From positions 13 through 64,012 of the forward strand of contig CACSIL010000012.1 in the NCBI GenBank assembly GCA_902705825.1: a stretch of DNA of 64,000 nucleotides, written 5' to 3'. Both the position numbers and the translations under genes were made by a program. Within the stretch, counting starts at the first letter, position 1. Every line of letters begins with the position of its first letter. The notes under the pieces were generated by a model, which saw only the letters and a list, made by a program, of their open reading frames with translations, had not been told where the DNA came from and did not search any database. Below, piece by piece: positions 8,687-17,969 of this stretch. Source of the DNA: Halioglobus japonicus. Lineage in GTDB: Bacteria; Pseudomonadota; Gammaproteobacteria; Pseudomonadales; Halieaceae.

Positions 8687-9109
8687 GTGAATGACGAAAA
8701 CAAGTTTGAGGTCGCGTATTCCGAGAGTGGATTCTGGGCCAAGCTGAAGCGCTACGCCAAAACAGCCGGCACAGAGGTGGTAGAAAAAGCCCTGCTGTTG
8801 TATTACGCCGCGCAGGAAGAAAAAGCACCTGCCTGGGCCAAGGGCACCATAGCTGCGGCTCTGGGCTACTTTATTGTGCCACTGGATGCTATCGCCGACC
8901 TGACACCCGCTGTCGGTTACGCCGACGATCTGGGTGTGCTGGCGTTGGCCATTGCTGCGGTCGCAACCTATATTAATGAAGACGTGCGGGCAAAAACAGC
9001 AAAGAAAATGCTCGACTGGTTTGGCGAGGTTCCACCCGATGACATATCCGGTGACATCTCCGATAACAGATCCGGCGACCCCTCTGATGAGCCATCGGAT
9101 AACAGCTGA
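8687..9109 (+). CDS. DUF1232 (YkvA-like) small membrane-associated protein
   Basis: A 140-residue protein read from a GTG at 8687, preceded by a GAGGG ribosome site; the longer open frame runs inside the WYL gene. It contains the DUF1232 core AALGYFIVPLDAIADLTP...GYADDLGVLALAIAA (about residues 56-95), a hairpin of two hydrophobic helices with conserved P, D and D residues. The C-terminal 25 residues are rich in D and S and repeat the pattern DISGD/SDNRSGD, probably disordered. Function of the family is not established. It is likely co-transcribed with the WYL regulator, with 13 bases between them. Confidence 0.85.
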   Translation: MNDENKFEVAYSESGFWAKLKRYAKTAGTEVVEKALLLYYAAQEEKAPAWAKGTIAAALGYFIVPLDAIADLTPAVGYADDLGVLALAIAAVATYINEDVRAKTAKKMLDWFGEVPPDDISGDISDNRSGDPSDEPSDNS

Positions 9110-9126
9110 TCATCACTGTGTAATGG

Positions 9127-9447
9127 CTAGCCCAGGGCATCACCGATATTCAGTGTACCTGCGCTGACCACTTTCGCGTACACACCGACATTACCGTTGC
9201 AGGCTTCCACCAGCGTCCGCATGATTTCCGGGTCTGCAGGCAGATCACCGAAAGCGTGGGTTGTCATGGAACAGCGCGGGCAGTCACCGACAATGTCCAG
9301 TTCCACATCCCCTATCTTCACCCGCTGCCCCAGCCACTGCGTCTCCAAAAAGGGGTGATCGCTGTCAGGGATGTCCACCGTGGCATGCGCTTCGCCGCGC
9401 ATACTTTTGACCGGGTAGCGAAACAGCTGGCTAACAGTGGCAGGCAT
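9127..9447 (-). CDS. Short MOSC-domain protein
   Basis: A 106-residue protein starting at ATG 9447 behind GGAGAG; a GTG at 9492 is the alternative. The N-terminus (SQLFRYPVKSMRGE) matches the N-terminal beta-barrel motif of MOSC proteins. The C-terminal part keeps the conserved Cys region (DCPRCSMTT) and the final NVGVYAKVVSAGTLNIGD strand. MOSC proteins bind molybdenum cofactor or transfer sulfur. Proteins of this type usually have well over 200 residues, so roughly half the fold between the GE at residue 19 and the ETQWLG segment seems to be missing. It could be a compact natural variant or an internally deleted gene. Confidence 0.75.
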   Translation of the reverse strand: MPATVSQLFRYPVKSMRGEAHATVDIPDSDHPFLETQWLGQRVKIGDVELDIVGDCPRCSMTTHAFGDLPADPEIMRTLVEACNGNVGVYAKVVSAGTLNIGDALG

Positions 9448-9500
9448 GGAACTCTCTCCGGTAAACTGCAAATTAAACTCAGGAGGCGACACTAACCGCC

Positions 9501-9887
9501 CTACTGCTCGCCATCGTCATCATTGAGCTCCCGGTTCTGATACAGGAATGTGATGGTGAGGACAGTACCCACAGTCATCAACAAGACTCTCAACACTACC
9601 GTAAACATGGGGGCATCGAACAGTATCCCGCGAGACTCCAGCTCAGCATACCAGCGCACGATCTCGCTGCCGCTCTCTGCCCAACCGGCAAATGTCATAG
9701 CAGTGGCCAACAAATAGAGCAGGCCTATGTAAAAACGGTGGCGTGAGGTAAGCCTGGAACCCGCCACGAATGACGCCACTATCACGGCAAAGGTGGCCGA
9801 GAGCCAAAATTGCAACTGCGCCCCAATTGCCTCTCGTTGAATTAGTGCAATCTCTACGATATCCGCTGTTTCCATTGATTCCATCAA
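9501..9887 (-). CDS. Small membrane protein of unknown function
   Basis: A 128-residue protein with three or four hydrophobic segments (about 25-44, 52-70, 92-116) and a charged C-terminus ending in DDDGEQ. I do not recognise the family. It starts at 9887 or at the next Met one codon away. It lies 54 bases upstream of the MOSC gene on the same strand and may be co-transcribed with it. Composition and length suggest a genuine inner-membrane protein. Confidence 0.65.
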   Translation of the reverse strand: MMESMETADIVEIALIQREAIGAQLQFWLSATFAVIVASFVAGSRLTSRHRFYIGLLYLLATAMTFAGWAESGSEIVRWYAELESRGILFDAPMFTVVLRVLLMTVGTVLTITFLYQNRELNDDDGEQ

Positions 9888-9999
9888 TACACTCCCCTAT
9901 CTAGCGGAAGACGTTCAAACTGGCTGCGGCCCCTATAGAAATATTTCATTCCTGAGGCCATAGGTCTAGTATGTATACGACCCGGTGTAACACCAAACC

Positions 10000-10407
10000 C
10001 TACCCACATCGTTCCTGGACATTAATTTTGTATGCCAGGTCTTTGGCTTCATCACCCGTCATGCCCCGAAACCCCCAGCAATGTGCGGGTTGCTGGTGCA
10101 CGATGATTTCTACATCAGTGGAGGATATGCCGAGTTGCCGCTCAAATTCACTGAAAATAGTCTGTATTAGCGACTTAATCGTCTCCTTGCTCCGGCCTTC
10201 CATTAAATTGATTTCAATCACCGTGTACGCATCCGTGCGACCATCCTCTGTCGAGTAAATAAAATCAGCTCTATCCATTGGCATGAAACGATGGAAGCGC
10301 TTGTGTTCAGGCAAACCGAGCGACTGCATCAGGCAGCCGTGGAGAACGCCCGACAGTTTCGACTTGATTGGATTCAGGTTTTCCTTGATCCCATAAATTA
10401 CGATCAT
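10000..10407 (-). CDS. Tautomerase-fold protein lacking the N-terminal proline
   Basis: A 135-residue protein that matches the longer tautomerase group (Tautomerase_2): a FHRFMPMD segment, DAYTVIEINLMEGRS, then IFSEFERQLGISSTDVEIIVHQQPAHCWGFRG and GDEAKDL. Tautomerases use Pro1, exposed after removal of Met, as catalytic base. Here the N-terminus reads MIVIYGIKE, so the residue after Met is Ile. No in-frame alternative start giving Met-Pro is visible. It is either catalytically altered or has another role. No clear operon partner. Confidence 0.75.
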   Translation of the reverse strand: MIVIYGIKENLNPIKSKLSGVLHGCLMQSLGLPEHKRFHRFMPMDRADFIYSTEDGRTDAYTVIEINLMEGRSKETIKSLIQTIFSEFERQLGISSTDVEIIVHQQPAHCWGFRGMTGDEAKDLAYKINVQERCG

Positions 10408-10516
10408 AATTGCTCCATGGGTTGGCGGGCGCGGTGCTGCGTATCAGCCTATGACGATACAGCCACCGCGCTGGCCTGTGGGAGAGCTCGGCTATGGTAA
10501 AAAACCTAGACGCGCA

Positions 10517-10933
10517 CTATTGGACCCGCCGCAGCCACACCAGCGGAATCTTCCGCTGCGCCTTCTCCAGATACTCGCCCTGGTGTTTATTGTTGGCAAT
10601 AATCGTCTTCCACAGCGCCGCGCGCTCCTCATCGGGCACGTCTTCGGCGATAGCATGGTAGTAATCCCTGCCTTGGCGCACGGTGACTTGCGGGTTGGCC
10701 TGCATATTCAGATACCACACCGGATGACTCTCCTTGCCACTGCTGGATGCGGAGACAACAATGGAATCGCGGTAGGGGTAACAGGCAATTGGCACACAGC
10801 GTGGCAGACCGCTCTTGCGGCCGATACTTTCCACCAGCGCCACATCAATCGAACCCATACGGGCACCGATACGGCCACCGCTTTTGCGATAGAGCCACAT
10901 GTGGGCTTTGCCAAAATCTTTCCAGCTCAACAT
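10517..10933 (-). CDS. Deazaflavin-type nitroreductase/oxidoreductase (DDN-like)
   Basis: A 138-residue split-barrel flavin-type protein. The segments ESIGRKSGLPRCVPIACYPY, SSGKESHPVWYLNMQANPQVTV and EDVPDEERAALWKTI match the family that includes mycobacterial Ddn (F420-dependent nitroreductases, formerly DUF385). In proteobacteria the true cofactor is often unknown, as F420 is not expected in most of them. No F420 biosynthesis gene is present in the window. Reaction and substrate cannot be named. Confidence 0.85.
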   Translation of the reverse strand: MLSWKDFGKAHMWLYRKSGGRIGARMGSIDVALVESIGRKSGLPRCVPIACYPYRDSIVVSASSSGKESHPVWYLNMQANPQVTVRQGRDYYHAIAEDVPDEERAALWKTIIANNKHQGEYLEKAQRKIPLVWLRRVQ

Positions 10934-10978
10934 CTACACTACTGCCCTGTTGCGTCTAAAGTTTACGCCGCGATACGT

Positions 10979-11722
10979 TCATGAGCGCAATTTTTCCATC
11001 AAATCGATCGGCACGGGAAACACCAGCGTAGAACTCTTATCGCCGGCAATCTCCACCAGCGTTTGCAGGTAACGTAACTGTATAGCCTGATCTTGAGCAG
11101 ACAACACCTTGGCCGCTTCTGCCAGCTTTTCAGCGGCTTCGGCCTCGCCCATCGCGTGGATCACCTTGGCGCGGCGCTCGCGTTCCGCCTCAGCCTGCTT
11201 GGCCAGTGCCCGCACCATGGTTTCGTTGAGATCGACGTGTTTGATTTCCACGTTCGCCACCTTGATACCCCAGGCCGCCGTCTGCTTGTCCAGAATGCTC
11301 TGTATATCGGCATTGAGGCGTTCGCGCTCAGCCAACATATCGTCAAGCTCATGTTGCCCCAGTACCGAACGCAGTGTCGTTTGCGATAACTGGCTGGTGG
11401 CCTCGAGGAAATTTTCAACTTGTACTATCGCGCGTTCCGGGTCCACCACCTTGAAGTAGATCACCGCGTTCACCTGCACGGATACGTTATCGCGCGAGAT
11501 CACATCCTGGGTCGGCACATCCATAACAATGGTGCGTAAATCCACCTTCACCATTTGCTGCAATACAGGGATGATGATGATCAGCCCCGGGCCTTTGATC
11601 TTGTAAAACCGGCCCAACATAAAAATGACACCGCGCTCGTACTCCCGCAATACGCGGAACATCGTGAACAGCAGTGCGAGTACCAATAAAAGAATAATAC
11701 CTAAAAACGGAAATCCGAACAC
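10979..11722 (-). CDS. Slipin (stomatin/prohibitin SPFH family membrane protein)
   Basis: A 247-residue protein with one N-terminal membrane anchor (about 3-22), an SPFH domain (about 25-190, with [13 protein letters not shown] and [20 protein letters not shown]) and a coiled C-terminal region rich in A, E and K. Such proteins oligomerise in the membrane and form scaffolds. The gene follows the NfeD protease gene with 6 bases between them, the classic slipin-NfeD pairing in which NfeD is reported to cleave the partner stomatin. Assignment is secure; physiological role is not. Confidence 0.95.
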   Translation of the reverse strand: MFGFPFLGIILLLVLALLFTMFRVLREYERGVIFMLGRFYKIKGPGLIIIIPVLQQMVKVDLRTIVMDVPTQDVISRDNVSVQVNAVIYFKVVDPERAIVQVENFLEATSQLSQTTLRSVLGQHELDDMLAERERLNADIQSILDKQTAAWGIKVANVEIKHVDLNETMVRALAKQAEAERERRAKVIHAMGEAEAAEKLAEAAKVLSAQDQAIQLRYLQTLVEIAGDKSSTLVFPVPIDLMEKLRS

Positions 11723-11728
11723 GGTGAC

Positions 11729-13075
11729 TTACCCCTTTGTGTGTTTGCTGACATGCAGCGTTAGGCCATCGATCGACTCAACAGTTACTCTATCATGCGG
11801 TGCCAACGAATCGTCGCAGACCACCGACCATAATTCACCCTCAAGATTGACGCGGGGCATATCGCCCGGCACATCCTCCACCTCGGCGGTAGCGCCCAGT
11901 AGGTGATCCAGTCCGTTCACCACAGGGCGCCTGCGAGCGCGCATCATCATTCCCACCCCCAGCACCAGCAGCACTGCGCTGAAAACAGCAACGCCCAGTA
12001 TCACTGGCAGCGCCAGCTGGTAGGCGGGCATTTCGGTATCCATCAGGAACACCGAGCCCACGACAAACGCCACCAGCCCACCCAGACCCAGCACACCGAA
12101 ACTGGGACTAAAAGCCTCGGCGGTCATCAGCGCGATGCCAAGTATAATGAGGCCGAGTCCGGCATAACTCACCGGCAGCGTCTGAAAGGCGTAGAGCGCC
12201 AGCACAAGGCATATCGCACCGGTAATACCGGGCAGCCCACCGCCGGGATTGTAAAACTCCAGCAGCAGCCCGTACACGCCCACCAGCATCAGGATATAGG
12301 CGACATTGGGATCAGTAATCACACTGAGAAACTCACTGCGCCAATCTACCGGATGCTCGTACACAGCCAGGTCAGCCGTGTTCAGCAAAACACTCTCCTC
12401 CCCGACTACCACGGTGCGACCATCCAGTTGCTTCAGCAAATCGGCTACGGTGGGCGCTATGATTTCAATCACACCGCGCTTGAGTGCGGCGTTTGCCGAC
12501 AGGCTGGCACCGTCGCGCACCGCTTGTTCCGCCCACTGGCTGTTGCGGTTATGCAGTTGTGCAAGACTTTGAATATAGGCGGCGGCATCGTTGACAATTT
12601 TATGTTCCATGGCCGTCATGGACGGCTTGGCAGACGCCGAGTCCCCGCCGCTCTCTCCGGCTGGCGCCTGCTCTTTGCCAAACTGTGGCAATTCGGGCTT
12701 TCCGATCTGCACGGGAGTCGCCGCACCCAGGTTGGTACCAGGCGCCATTGCCGCCACCGAGGACGCGTATAGCAAGTAAGTACCGGCACTAGCGGCACGT
12801 GCACCACCGGGTGCGACATAGGCAACAACGGGAAGTGGCGCGGCGAGAATAGCCTTGATCATCTCGCGCATAGCGATATCCAGCCCACCGGGAGTGTCGA
12901 TACGCATGATCACCAGTTCGGCGTTCGCCGTCTCCGCTTGTTCCAGTCCGCGTACAAAATGATCGGCCATGGCCGGACCGATAGCGCCGTCCACGTCTAT
13001 CAGCCATGCATCGGCGCGGGCATTGGTATTGAGTGCGAAAAGTGTGAGCAGTAACAACAAGTATCTGTAAAACAT
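11729..13075 (-). CDS. NfeD family membrane serine protease (NfeD1b type)
   Basis: A 448-residue protein. It has a signal peptide (about 1-21), a ClpP-like protease domain (about 23-225, with PGGLDIAMREMI and the Ser of AASAGTYLLYAS; a Lys in KIVNDAAAYI could be the general base, as in archaeal homologues with a Ser-Lys dyad), four or five membrane helices (about 240-370) and a C-terminal OB-fold domain (about 385-445). It precedes the slipin gene in one operon. It is exported and probably cuts membrane-associated substrates. Confidence 0.94.
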   Translation of the reverse strand: MFYRYLLLLLTLFALNTNARADAWLIDVDGAIGPAMADHFVRGLEQAETANAELVIMRIDTPGGLDIAMREMIKAILAAPLPVVAYVAPGGARAASAGTYLLYASSVAAMAPGTNLGAATPVQIGKPELPQFGKEQAPAGESGGDSASAKPSMTAMEHKIVNDAAAYIQSLAQLHNRNSQWAEQAVRDGASLSANAALKRGVIEIIAPTVADLLKQLDGRTVVVGEESVLLNTADLAVYEHPVDWRSEFLSVITDPNVAYILMLVGVYGLLLEFYNPGGGLPGITGAICLVLALYAFQTLPVSYAGLGLIILGIALMTAEAFSPSFGVLGLGGLVAFVVGSVFLMDTEMPAYQLALPVILGVAVFSAVLLVLGVGMMMRARRRPVVNGLDHLLGATAEVEDVPGDMPRVNLEGELWSVVCDDSLAPHDRVTVESIDGLTLHVSKHTKG

Positions 13076-13175
13076 CGTGGCCCCGTCGTGTTCACCCTGT
13101 ACTCAGTATAGAACAACCTGCAGTGATCGATACACTGTCATCATCTACACAGGATGCCCCTCTGGAAAATTCGTG

Positions 13176-13898
13176 CTAGTCGCGTTCAGGCGCGGTGACT
13201 CGCCGGCGCACCAGCGACAGGAACAACGCGGTAGAGATCCCCGAAGATGCGAAAATCATACACATCACCACGATCTGGTAGCGCGCAGCAATGTGCGGGG
13301 ATACCCCCGACAAGATTTGTCCCGTCATCATGCCGGGCAGCGACACAAGGCCAACAGCGAACAGGGAATTGATCACGGGAATCATCGCCGCCTGATAGGC
13401 TTGCAACCTTGCCGACTCCCACGGCGCTCCGTGCGCGAGTTCGGCGTACAAACGCTCTGCCGCCAGACTGACAGCCGTCATCGCGTTCGCGAAGACCATG
13501 CCTGCCAGAGGGATCATATAGTTTGGCAGATACCAGGGCTCAATTTGCAGTACCGCCTGCGTGACCAACGCCAGCGTAAGCCCGCCACCTGCGGTGATGG
13601 CAAACACCGCAGCGCTCAACAACATGCGGCGCTGCCCCGGCACAGTCCCCAGCGCGATCCAACTGGATGCCAGCAGCATGATAGCCAGTACCATTAGGAT
13701 CAACAGGCCGTTGCCGGCACCGAAAATCCACGCCAGTACATAGCCTATCAGCAGTAACTGCGCCAGCATCCGGGCCAGTGCGTATACGGCGCGGCCCAGA
13801 TCATAGGACCACTTGAACAGTATACCCAGCGTAATCGCCACCGGCACAAACGCCAGCGCAAGTTGCGCCATAGAAAGATTGAGAACCGAATTATCCAT
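13176..13898 (-). CDS. fetB: FetB-like ABC transporter permease (UPF0014)
   Basis: A 240-residue inner-membrane protein with about seven hydrophobic segments and the family signatures SSWIALGTVPGQ and SLPGMMTGQILSGVSP. The E. coli member, FetB, works with the ATPase FetA and is linked to iron export. No fetA is next to it: the upstream neighbour is a divergent TonB receptor and the downstream gene is nfeD on the same strand, 100 bases away. The ATPase must be encoded elsewhere, or the protein acts with another partner. Family assignment is firm; iron as substrate is inferred. Confidence 0.88.
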   Translation of the reverse strand: MDNSVLNLSMAQLALAFVPVAITLGILFKWSYDLGRAVYALARMLAQLLLIGYVLAWIFGAGNGLLILMVLAIMLLASSWIALGTVPGQRRMLLSAAVFAITAGGGLTLALVTQAVLQIEPWYLPNYMIPLAGMVFANAMTAVSLAAERLYAELAHGAPWESARLQAYQAAMIPVINSLFAVGLVSLPGMMTGQILSGVSPHIAARYQIVVMCMIFASSGISTALFLSLVRRRVTAPERD

Positions 13899-14052
13899 GA
13901 CTCACTGTAGCCGATAACCGCGTGGCTGGCACCCACTCAAACACACCAGCTGCGCCCCCGACATCCACCTGCGTTCAACACCGCTATAAGGTCATTGGGA
14001 TGCCCGGCTGAATCCGCTACAATCCTGCTTCGTTCTGTCCCTGGTCTACGCC

Positions 14053-16122
14053 ATGCCCGCTCTACCCCTTCGGCACCTACCTACACCGGTTCTCGCCAGC
14101 CTGCTGGTCTGCGCAGTTCCAGCCTACGCTGCACCGGTTGAGGAAGATATTCTGGTCACCGCCAGCCGGGTGCAGGAGGACGCACTGAAGATGCCGCTGT
14201 CGTGGTCCACCGTCAGCGAAGAGACGCTGAGCCTGGTTGATCCGGTGCATATCAATGAGATCATGCAGCGCGTACCGGGCGCCTGGATCAGCCGTGGCAA
14301 TGGCCAGGAGAGTATCATCGCACTGCGTTCCCCGGTCCTCACCGGCAGTGGCAGTTGCGGCGCCTTTTTTTCCGCCGCTGATGGCATCAGCCTGCGCGCC
14401 CCAGGGTTTTGCAACGTCAACCAGTTGTTCGATTCCAACTTTGAACAGGCTGGCCGCATCGAGGTAATACGCGGGCCTGCCACCGCGCTCTATGGCTCCA
14501 GCGCGATGCACGGTGTGATTAACGTCATCAGTGCAGCGCCCACCGAGGAACTGGACAGCCTGCTGTCAGTTGAGGGCGGACCCGACAACTACTTTCGTGC
14601 CAAATACCGCTACAGCGACACCGTAGGGCGCAACGGTATCAGCGTCAGCACCAACGCGACCCACGATGGCGGTTACAAAGATGATTCCGGTTACGACCAA
14701 CAAAAAGCCATCGTGCGACACGACTACAACGGCCAGGACTGGGATTTTCGCACCGTGCTGGACACAGCTAACCTCAAACAGGACACCGCCGGTTATATTG
14801 AGGGCTACAAAGCTTACAACGACAGCGACAGCCGCAAAGACAATCCCAACCCGAATGCTTACCGGGACGCCTGGTCAGTGCGCCTGTACAGCGCCGCCAG
14901 CGTAGCGCTTAACAACAACAGCAGACTCACGCTTACGCCCTATCTACGCGTGAACGAAATGCAATTTCTGCAACATTTTTTGCCGTGGCAACCGGAGGAA
15001 AAAAACGCCCATAACAGCCTTGGACTGCGCACCACAGTCAACACAGATGCCGGTGTGTTGCGCTGGACCAACGGCATCGATCTGGAATACACCGATGCCA
15101 CCCTCAAGGAAACTCAGGACGAGGACTTTAGCCCCAACCAACCTATTGGTGTGCATTACGATTACCAGGTCGATGCCAGTGTCGCCGCTCTCTACAGTCA
15201 GCTACGCACACAGTTCAACTCTCCCTGGGAGCTCGATGCCGGCGTGCGCTTTGAGTACACCAACTACGACTACAACAACCGCACGGGTGACGGTGCACCC
15301 TGCGAGCCCAGCGCCGACGCCTGCCGCTTTTATCGCCCGGCAGACAGGGAGGATGATTTCAGCAACTGGTCACTGAATGTCGGTGCCAGCTACAGTCTGA
15401 GTGAGGATCATATTATCTACATGCGCTACGCACACGGGTTCCGCGCGCCCGAGGCATCCGAACTGTACCGCCTGCAATCGGGCCAGCAAAGTGCCGATCT
15501 CGATTCTGAGAAGATCGACAATGTGGAGATAGGCTTGCGTGGCTACTGGCAGCGTAACACGCGCTACGATGTCGCCGTGTACTACATGAATAAGGAAGAC
15601 GTAATTTTTCAGGATGCCGATCGACAGAACGTCAGCGGTGCCCAGACCAACCACTATGGCGCGGAAATGAGTGTGGACTTTCTACTGACAGACAATTGGT
15701 CGGTCGGTATCGACGCCAACTATGCCTCACACACGTACGACAATACTATCGAGCTGCTCGGCAGCAGTGGCAACATTAACGGCAATGACATCGACACATC
15801 GCCAAAGGCCTTCGGCAGCGCCCGTTTAGGCTGGGATTTTTCTTCACTGGTCAACCGCAACAGCCGCGCTGAATTGGAATGGGTTTACATGGATTCCTAT
15901 TTTCTTGAACCTGAAAATGAACATGAATACAACGGCCACTCCCTCCTTAACCTGCGCATCACCAGCGACCTGACCCCGCGCTGGTCGGCGGGCCTGCGCC
16001 TGACCAATCTGCTGGATGTTGAGTACGCAGAGCGCGCAGATTTCGGTTTCGGAGAATACCGGTACTTCGTTGGACAGCCGCGAGGGGCCTATGTGCAGAT
16101 CAGTTACCAGTTTGGCGGCTAA
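14053..16122 (+). CDS. TonB-dependent outer-membrane receptor
   Basis: A 689-residue protein with a signal peptide ending near residue 26 (VPAYA), a TonB-box-like EDILVTASR just after it, a plug domain (about 45-160, with IEVIRGPATALYGSSAMHGVINV) and a 22-strand barrel region to the end. The ligand cannot be read from sequence; the BtuB-like TonB box is common to siderophore, cobalamin and sugar receptors. A GH10 lipoprotein gene follows on the same strand after 86 bases, which hints at glycan import, but this is inference. The divergent neighbour is fetB, 154 bases away. Confidence 0.93.
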   Translation: MPALPLRHLPTPVLASLLVCAVPAYAAPVEEDILVTASRVQEDALKMPLSWSTVSEETLSLVDPVHINEIMQRVPGAWISRGNGQESIIALRSPVLTGSGSCGAFFSAADGISLRAPGFCNVNQLFDSNFEQAGRIEVIRGPATALYGSSAMHGVINVISAAPTEELDSLLSVEGGPDNYFRAKYRYSDTVGRNGISVSTNATHDGGYKDDSGYDQQKAIVRHDYNGQDWDFRTVLDTANLKQDTAGYIEGYKAYNDSDSRKDNPNPNAYRDAWSVRLYSAASVALNNNSRLTLTPYLRVNEMQFLQHFLPWQPEEKNAHNSLGLRTTVNTDAGVLRWTNGIDLEYTDATLKETQDEDFSPNQPIGVHYDYQVDASVAALYSQLRTQFNSPWELDAGVRFEYTNYDYNNRTGDGAPCEPSADACRFYRPADREDDFSNWSLNVGASYSLSEDHIIYMRYAHGFRAPEASELYRLQSGQQSADLDSEKIDNVEIGLRGYWQRNTRYDVAVYYMNKEDVIFQDADRQNVSGAQTNHYGAEMSVDFLLTDNWSVGIDANYASHTYDNTIELLGSSGNINGNDIDTSPKAFGSARLGWDFSSLVNRNSRAELEWVYMDSYFLEPENEHEYNGHSLLNLRITSDLTPRWSAGLRLTNLLDVEYAERADFGFGEYRYFVGQPRGAYVQISYQFGG

Positions 16123-16208
16123 GCCCGCCGCTGAAAAGCAAGAGGACAATTATCTGCCAGGATATTAGAATCAATCTTAAACACCAATAAAAAAGGAGCA
16201 CGCCAAAG

Positions 16209-17702
16209 ATGCGAGCCGTTAGAAAAATGCTAAGTAAAAATCTTGCCTTCCTGATAGCCGCTGCCGCTATTTCCGCCTGCAGTTCCAATAACTCCGGCAG
16301 CGGAGATGCAAACGCACTACATTCAGGAAACTACATCGAGCTCATGGCCGTTGTTGGTATGCCAGTACTGCCGACCCTGCCGCAGGGCCGACCGGCAAAC
16401 CTTGCGTTACTGGAACCACAGGAACGGGAAGTTGTAGCGGCAGCCGATGCCCGCGCTGCTGACATCCGGTCAACGACTCTCAACCTGTCGGTCGATCAAC
16501 CCAATATCGAGGTGACGATCAGGCAGGTTCGGCACGGGTTTACTTTCGGCTTCCCGATTGAGCTCAAACGATTCACCCACAGGGACCCTGAAGATCTGCA
16601 GTGGTATACCGCGAGAATGTCCGAACACTTCAGCCTGGCGGTGCTCGAAAGCGATGCCAAATGGGCGGTCGTCGAACCCAACGAGGGTGTCAGGGATTTC
16701 AATGCAGCCGACGAGAATGTGGCATGGGCCGAGGAAAACGGCTTTCAGGTGAAGGGGCATACACTGTTATGGGGGCTGCCGATGCCGCTGTCCGGCGCCG
16801 CATTGCCAAAATGGGCCGAGGACAAATTCCCCTCCACTGACCTTAGCGCTGCGGAGACCGCCGAGCTGCGGGGGCTGCTAAAAGCCTTTATCCAGGACAG
16901 CGTCGCGCATTTTAAAGGCCGCCTTGCGTACTGGGACGTGACCAACGAAACACTGCAACCACTGGCCCAGTGGTTTATCAATCGGCTCGGGCCGGGCATT
17001 GTAGAAGACGCGTACGTCTGGGCACGGGAAATGGACCCCGACGTGGAGCTGGTATTCAATGAATGGATCGTGGAAGTATTCACCGGCTTCAATTCCCCCA
17101 CAGCTGCCGATGTGCGCGACCGCGTAATGCAACTGCAAGCCGCTGACGTGCCCATTGCGGCCATTGGCCAGCAGGGCCACTTCGCGCCTACGCTGGCGTT
17201 TGCTGATCCCACACAAGACATCAGCGGGCGCACCAATATAGTGGAGTATGCCGATGCGCTGGATATTCTGGCCGAGGCCGGACTGCCCATACATATTACC
17301 GAGACTAACTTTATCGCACCGGAAGAACCGGAACTGCGCGCCGCCCAGGCCGAAGCACTGATGAGGCTCTGGTGGGGTCATCCTTCGGTAGAGATGGTGG
17401 TGTTCTGGGGACCGTGGAATAAGGTCGCGGGACGGGACGAGTTCAACGTTGGCTTCTGGGATGATGACCGCGCTATTACACGTCACGGAGAAGCGGTGTT
17501 TGCGCTATTGAACGACGAGTGGCGCACCAATGTGACAGTGACCGCTGATGCAGATGGTCAGATTGAGTTGACGGCGTTTTACGGCGACTATATCGCCTAC
17601 TGGACAGTCGACGGCACAACCTACCATGTACCGTTCACAGTGGAAAACACAGATGATGTAAACGGCTTCGCATTCCAGACACCGATTGAGACAGCGCCAT
17701 AA
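16209..17702 (+). CDS. GH10 endo-1,4-beta-xylanase lipoprotein
   Basis: A 497-residue protein starting behind an AAGGAG ribosome site. A lipoprotein signal ends at C24 (AISAC). The GH10 catalytic barrel runs from about 95 to 420: KGHTLLW (182-188), acid/base Glu E247 in WDVTNE, FNEW near 284 and nucleophile Glu E365 in HITETNF. About 60 C-terminal residues form a small beta-rich domain. GH10 enzymes cut xylan chains; this one probably sits on a membrane facing the periplasm or surface. It may act with the adjacent TonB receptor. The strand-7 motif ITETNF differs slightly from the usual TELD, so the exact substrate may differ from plain xylan. Confidence 0.9.
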   Translation: MRAVRKMLSKNLAFLIAAAAISACSSNNSGSGDANALHSGNYIELMAVVGMPVLPTLPQGRPANLALLEPQEREVVAAADARAADIRSTTLNLSVDQPNIEVTIRQVRHGFTFGFPIELKRFTHRDPEDLQWYTARMSEHFSLAVLESDAKWAVVEPNEGVRDFNAADENVAWAEENGFQVKGHTLLWGLPMPLSGAALPKWAEDKFPSTDLSAAETAELRGLLKAFIQDSVAHFKGRLAYWDVTNETLQPLAQWFINRLGPGIVEDAYVWAREMDPDVELVFNEWIVEVFTGFNSPTAADVRDRVMQLQAADVPIAAIGQQGHFAPTLAFADPTQDISGRTNIVEYADALDILAEAGLPIHITETNFIAPEEPELRAAQAEALMRLWWGHPSVEMVVFWGPWNKVAGRDEFNVGFWDDDRAITRHGEAVFALLNDEWRTNVTVTADADGQIELTAFYGDYIAYWTVDGTTYHVPFTVENTDDVNGFAFQTPIETAP

Positions 17703-17969
17703 CCGGCCGACTGTATGGTTAAGAAAATATCATGTGTGTTACAAAACACTCTTCACCGCAGGAATAGAGACAGTTTGAAGCCCTGAGTAATTGTCTGTGA
17801 TTAACCCTGCGCCAGCTCCGGAATAAAAAACATCAACGGCTGGAACGTTGGCGCTCTGTTTGTGACTGGGCCTGGCAGCGGGTGATTTGGGGAAATGCGC
17901 GAACTGTAATAATGTGCAGCTTGAAAGCGCCTGTATGCTGGCGAATCTATCCACAATCGAGTACTTGTT

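Noticed and set aside
7798..10933. Phage-defence island around the WYL regulator
   Set aside because: Searched both strands for nuclease, helicase, cyclase, BREX or Cap effectors and found none.
12616..12828. Short frames inside the NfeD gene on other frames
   Set aside because: They are shadows of nfeD with Arg/Pro-rich composition and no ribosome site.
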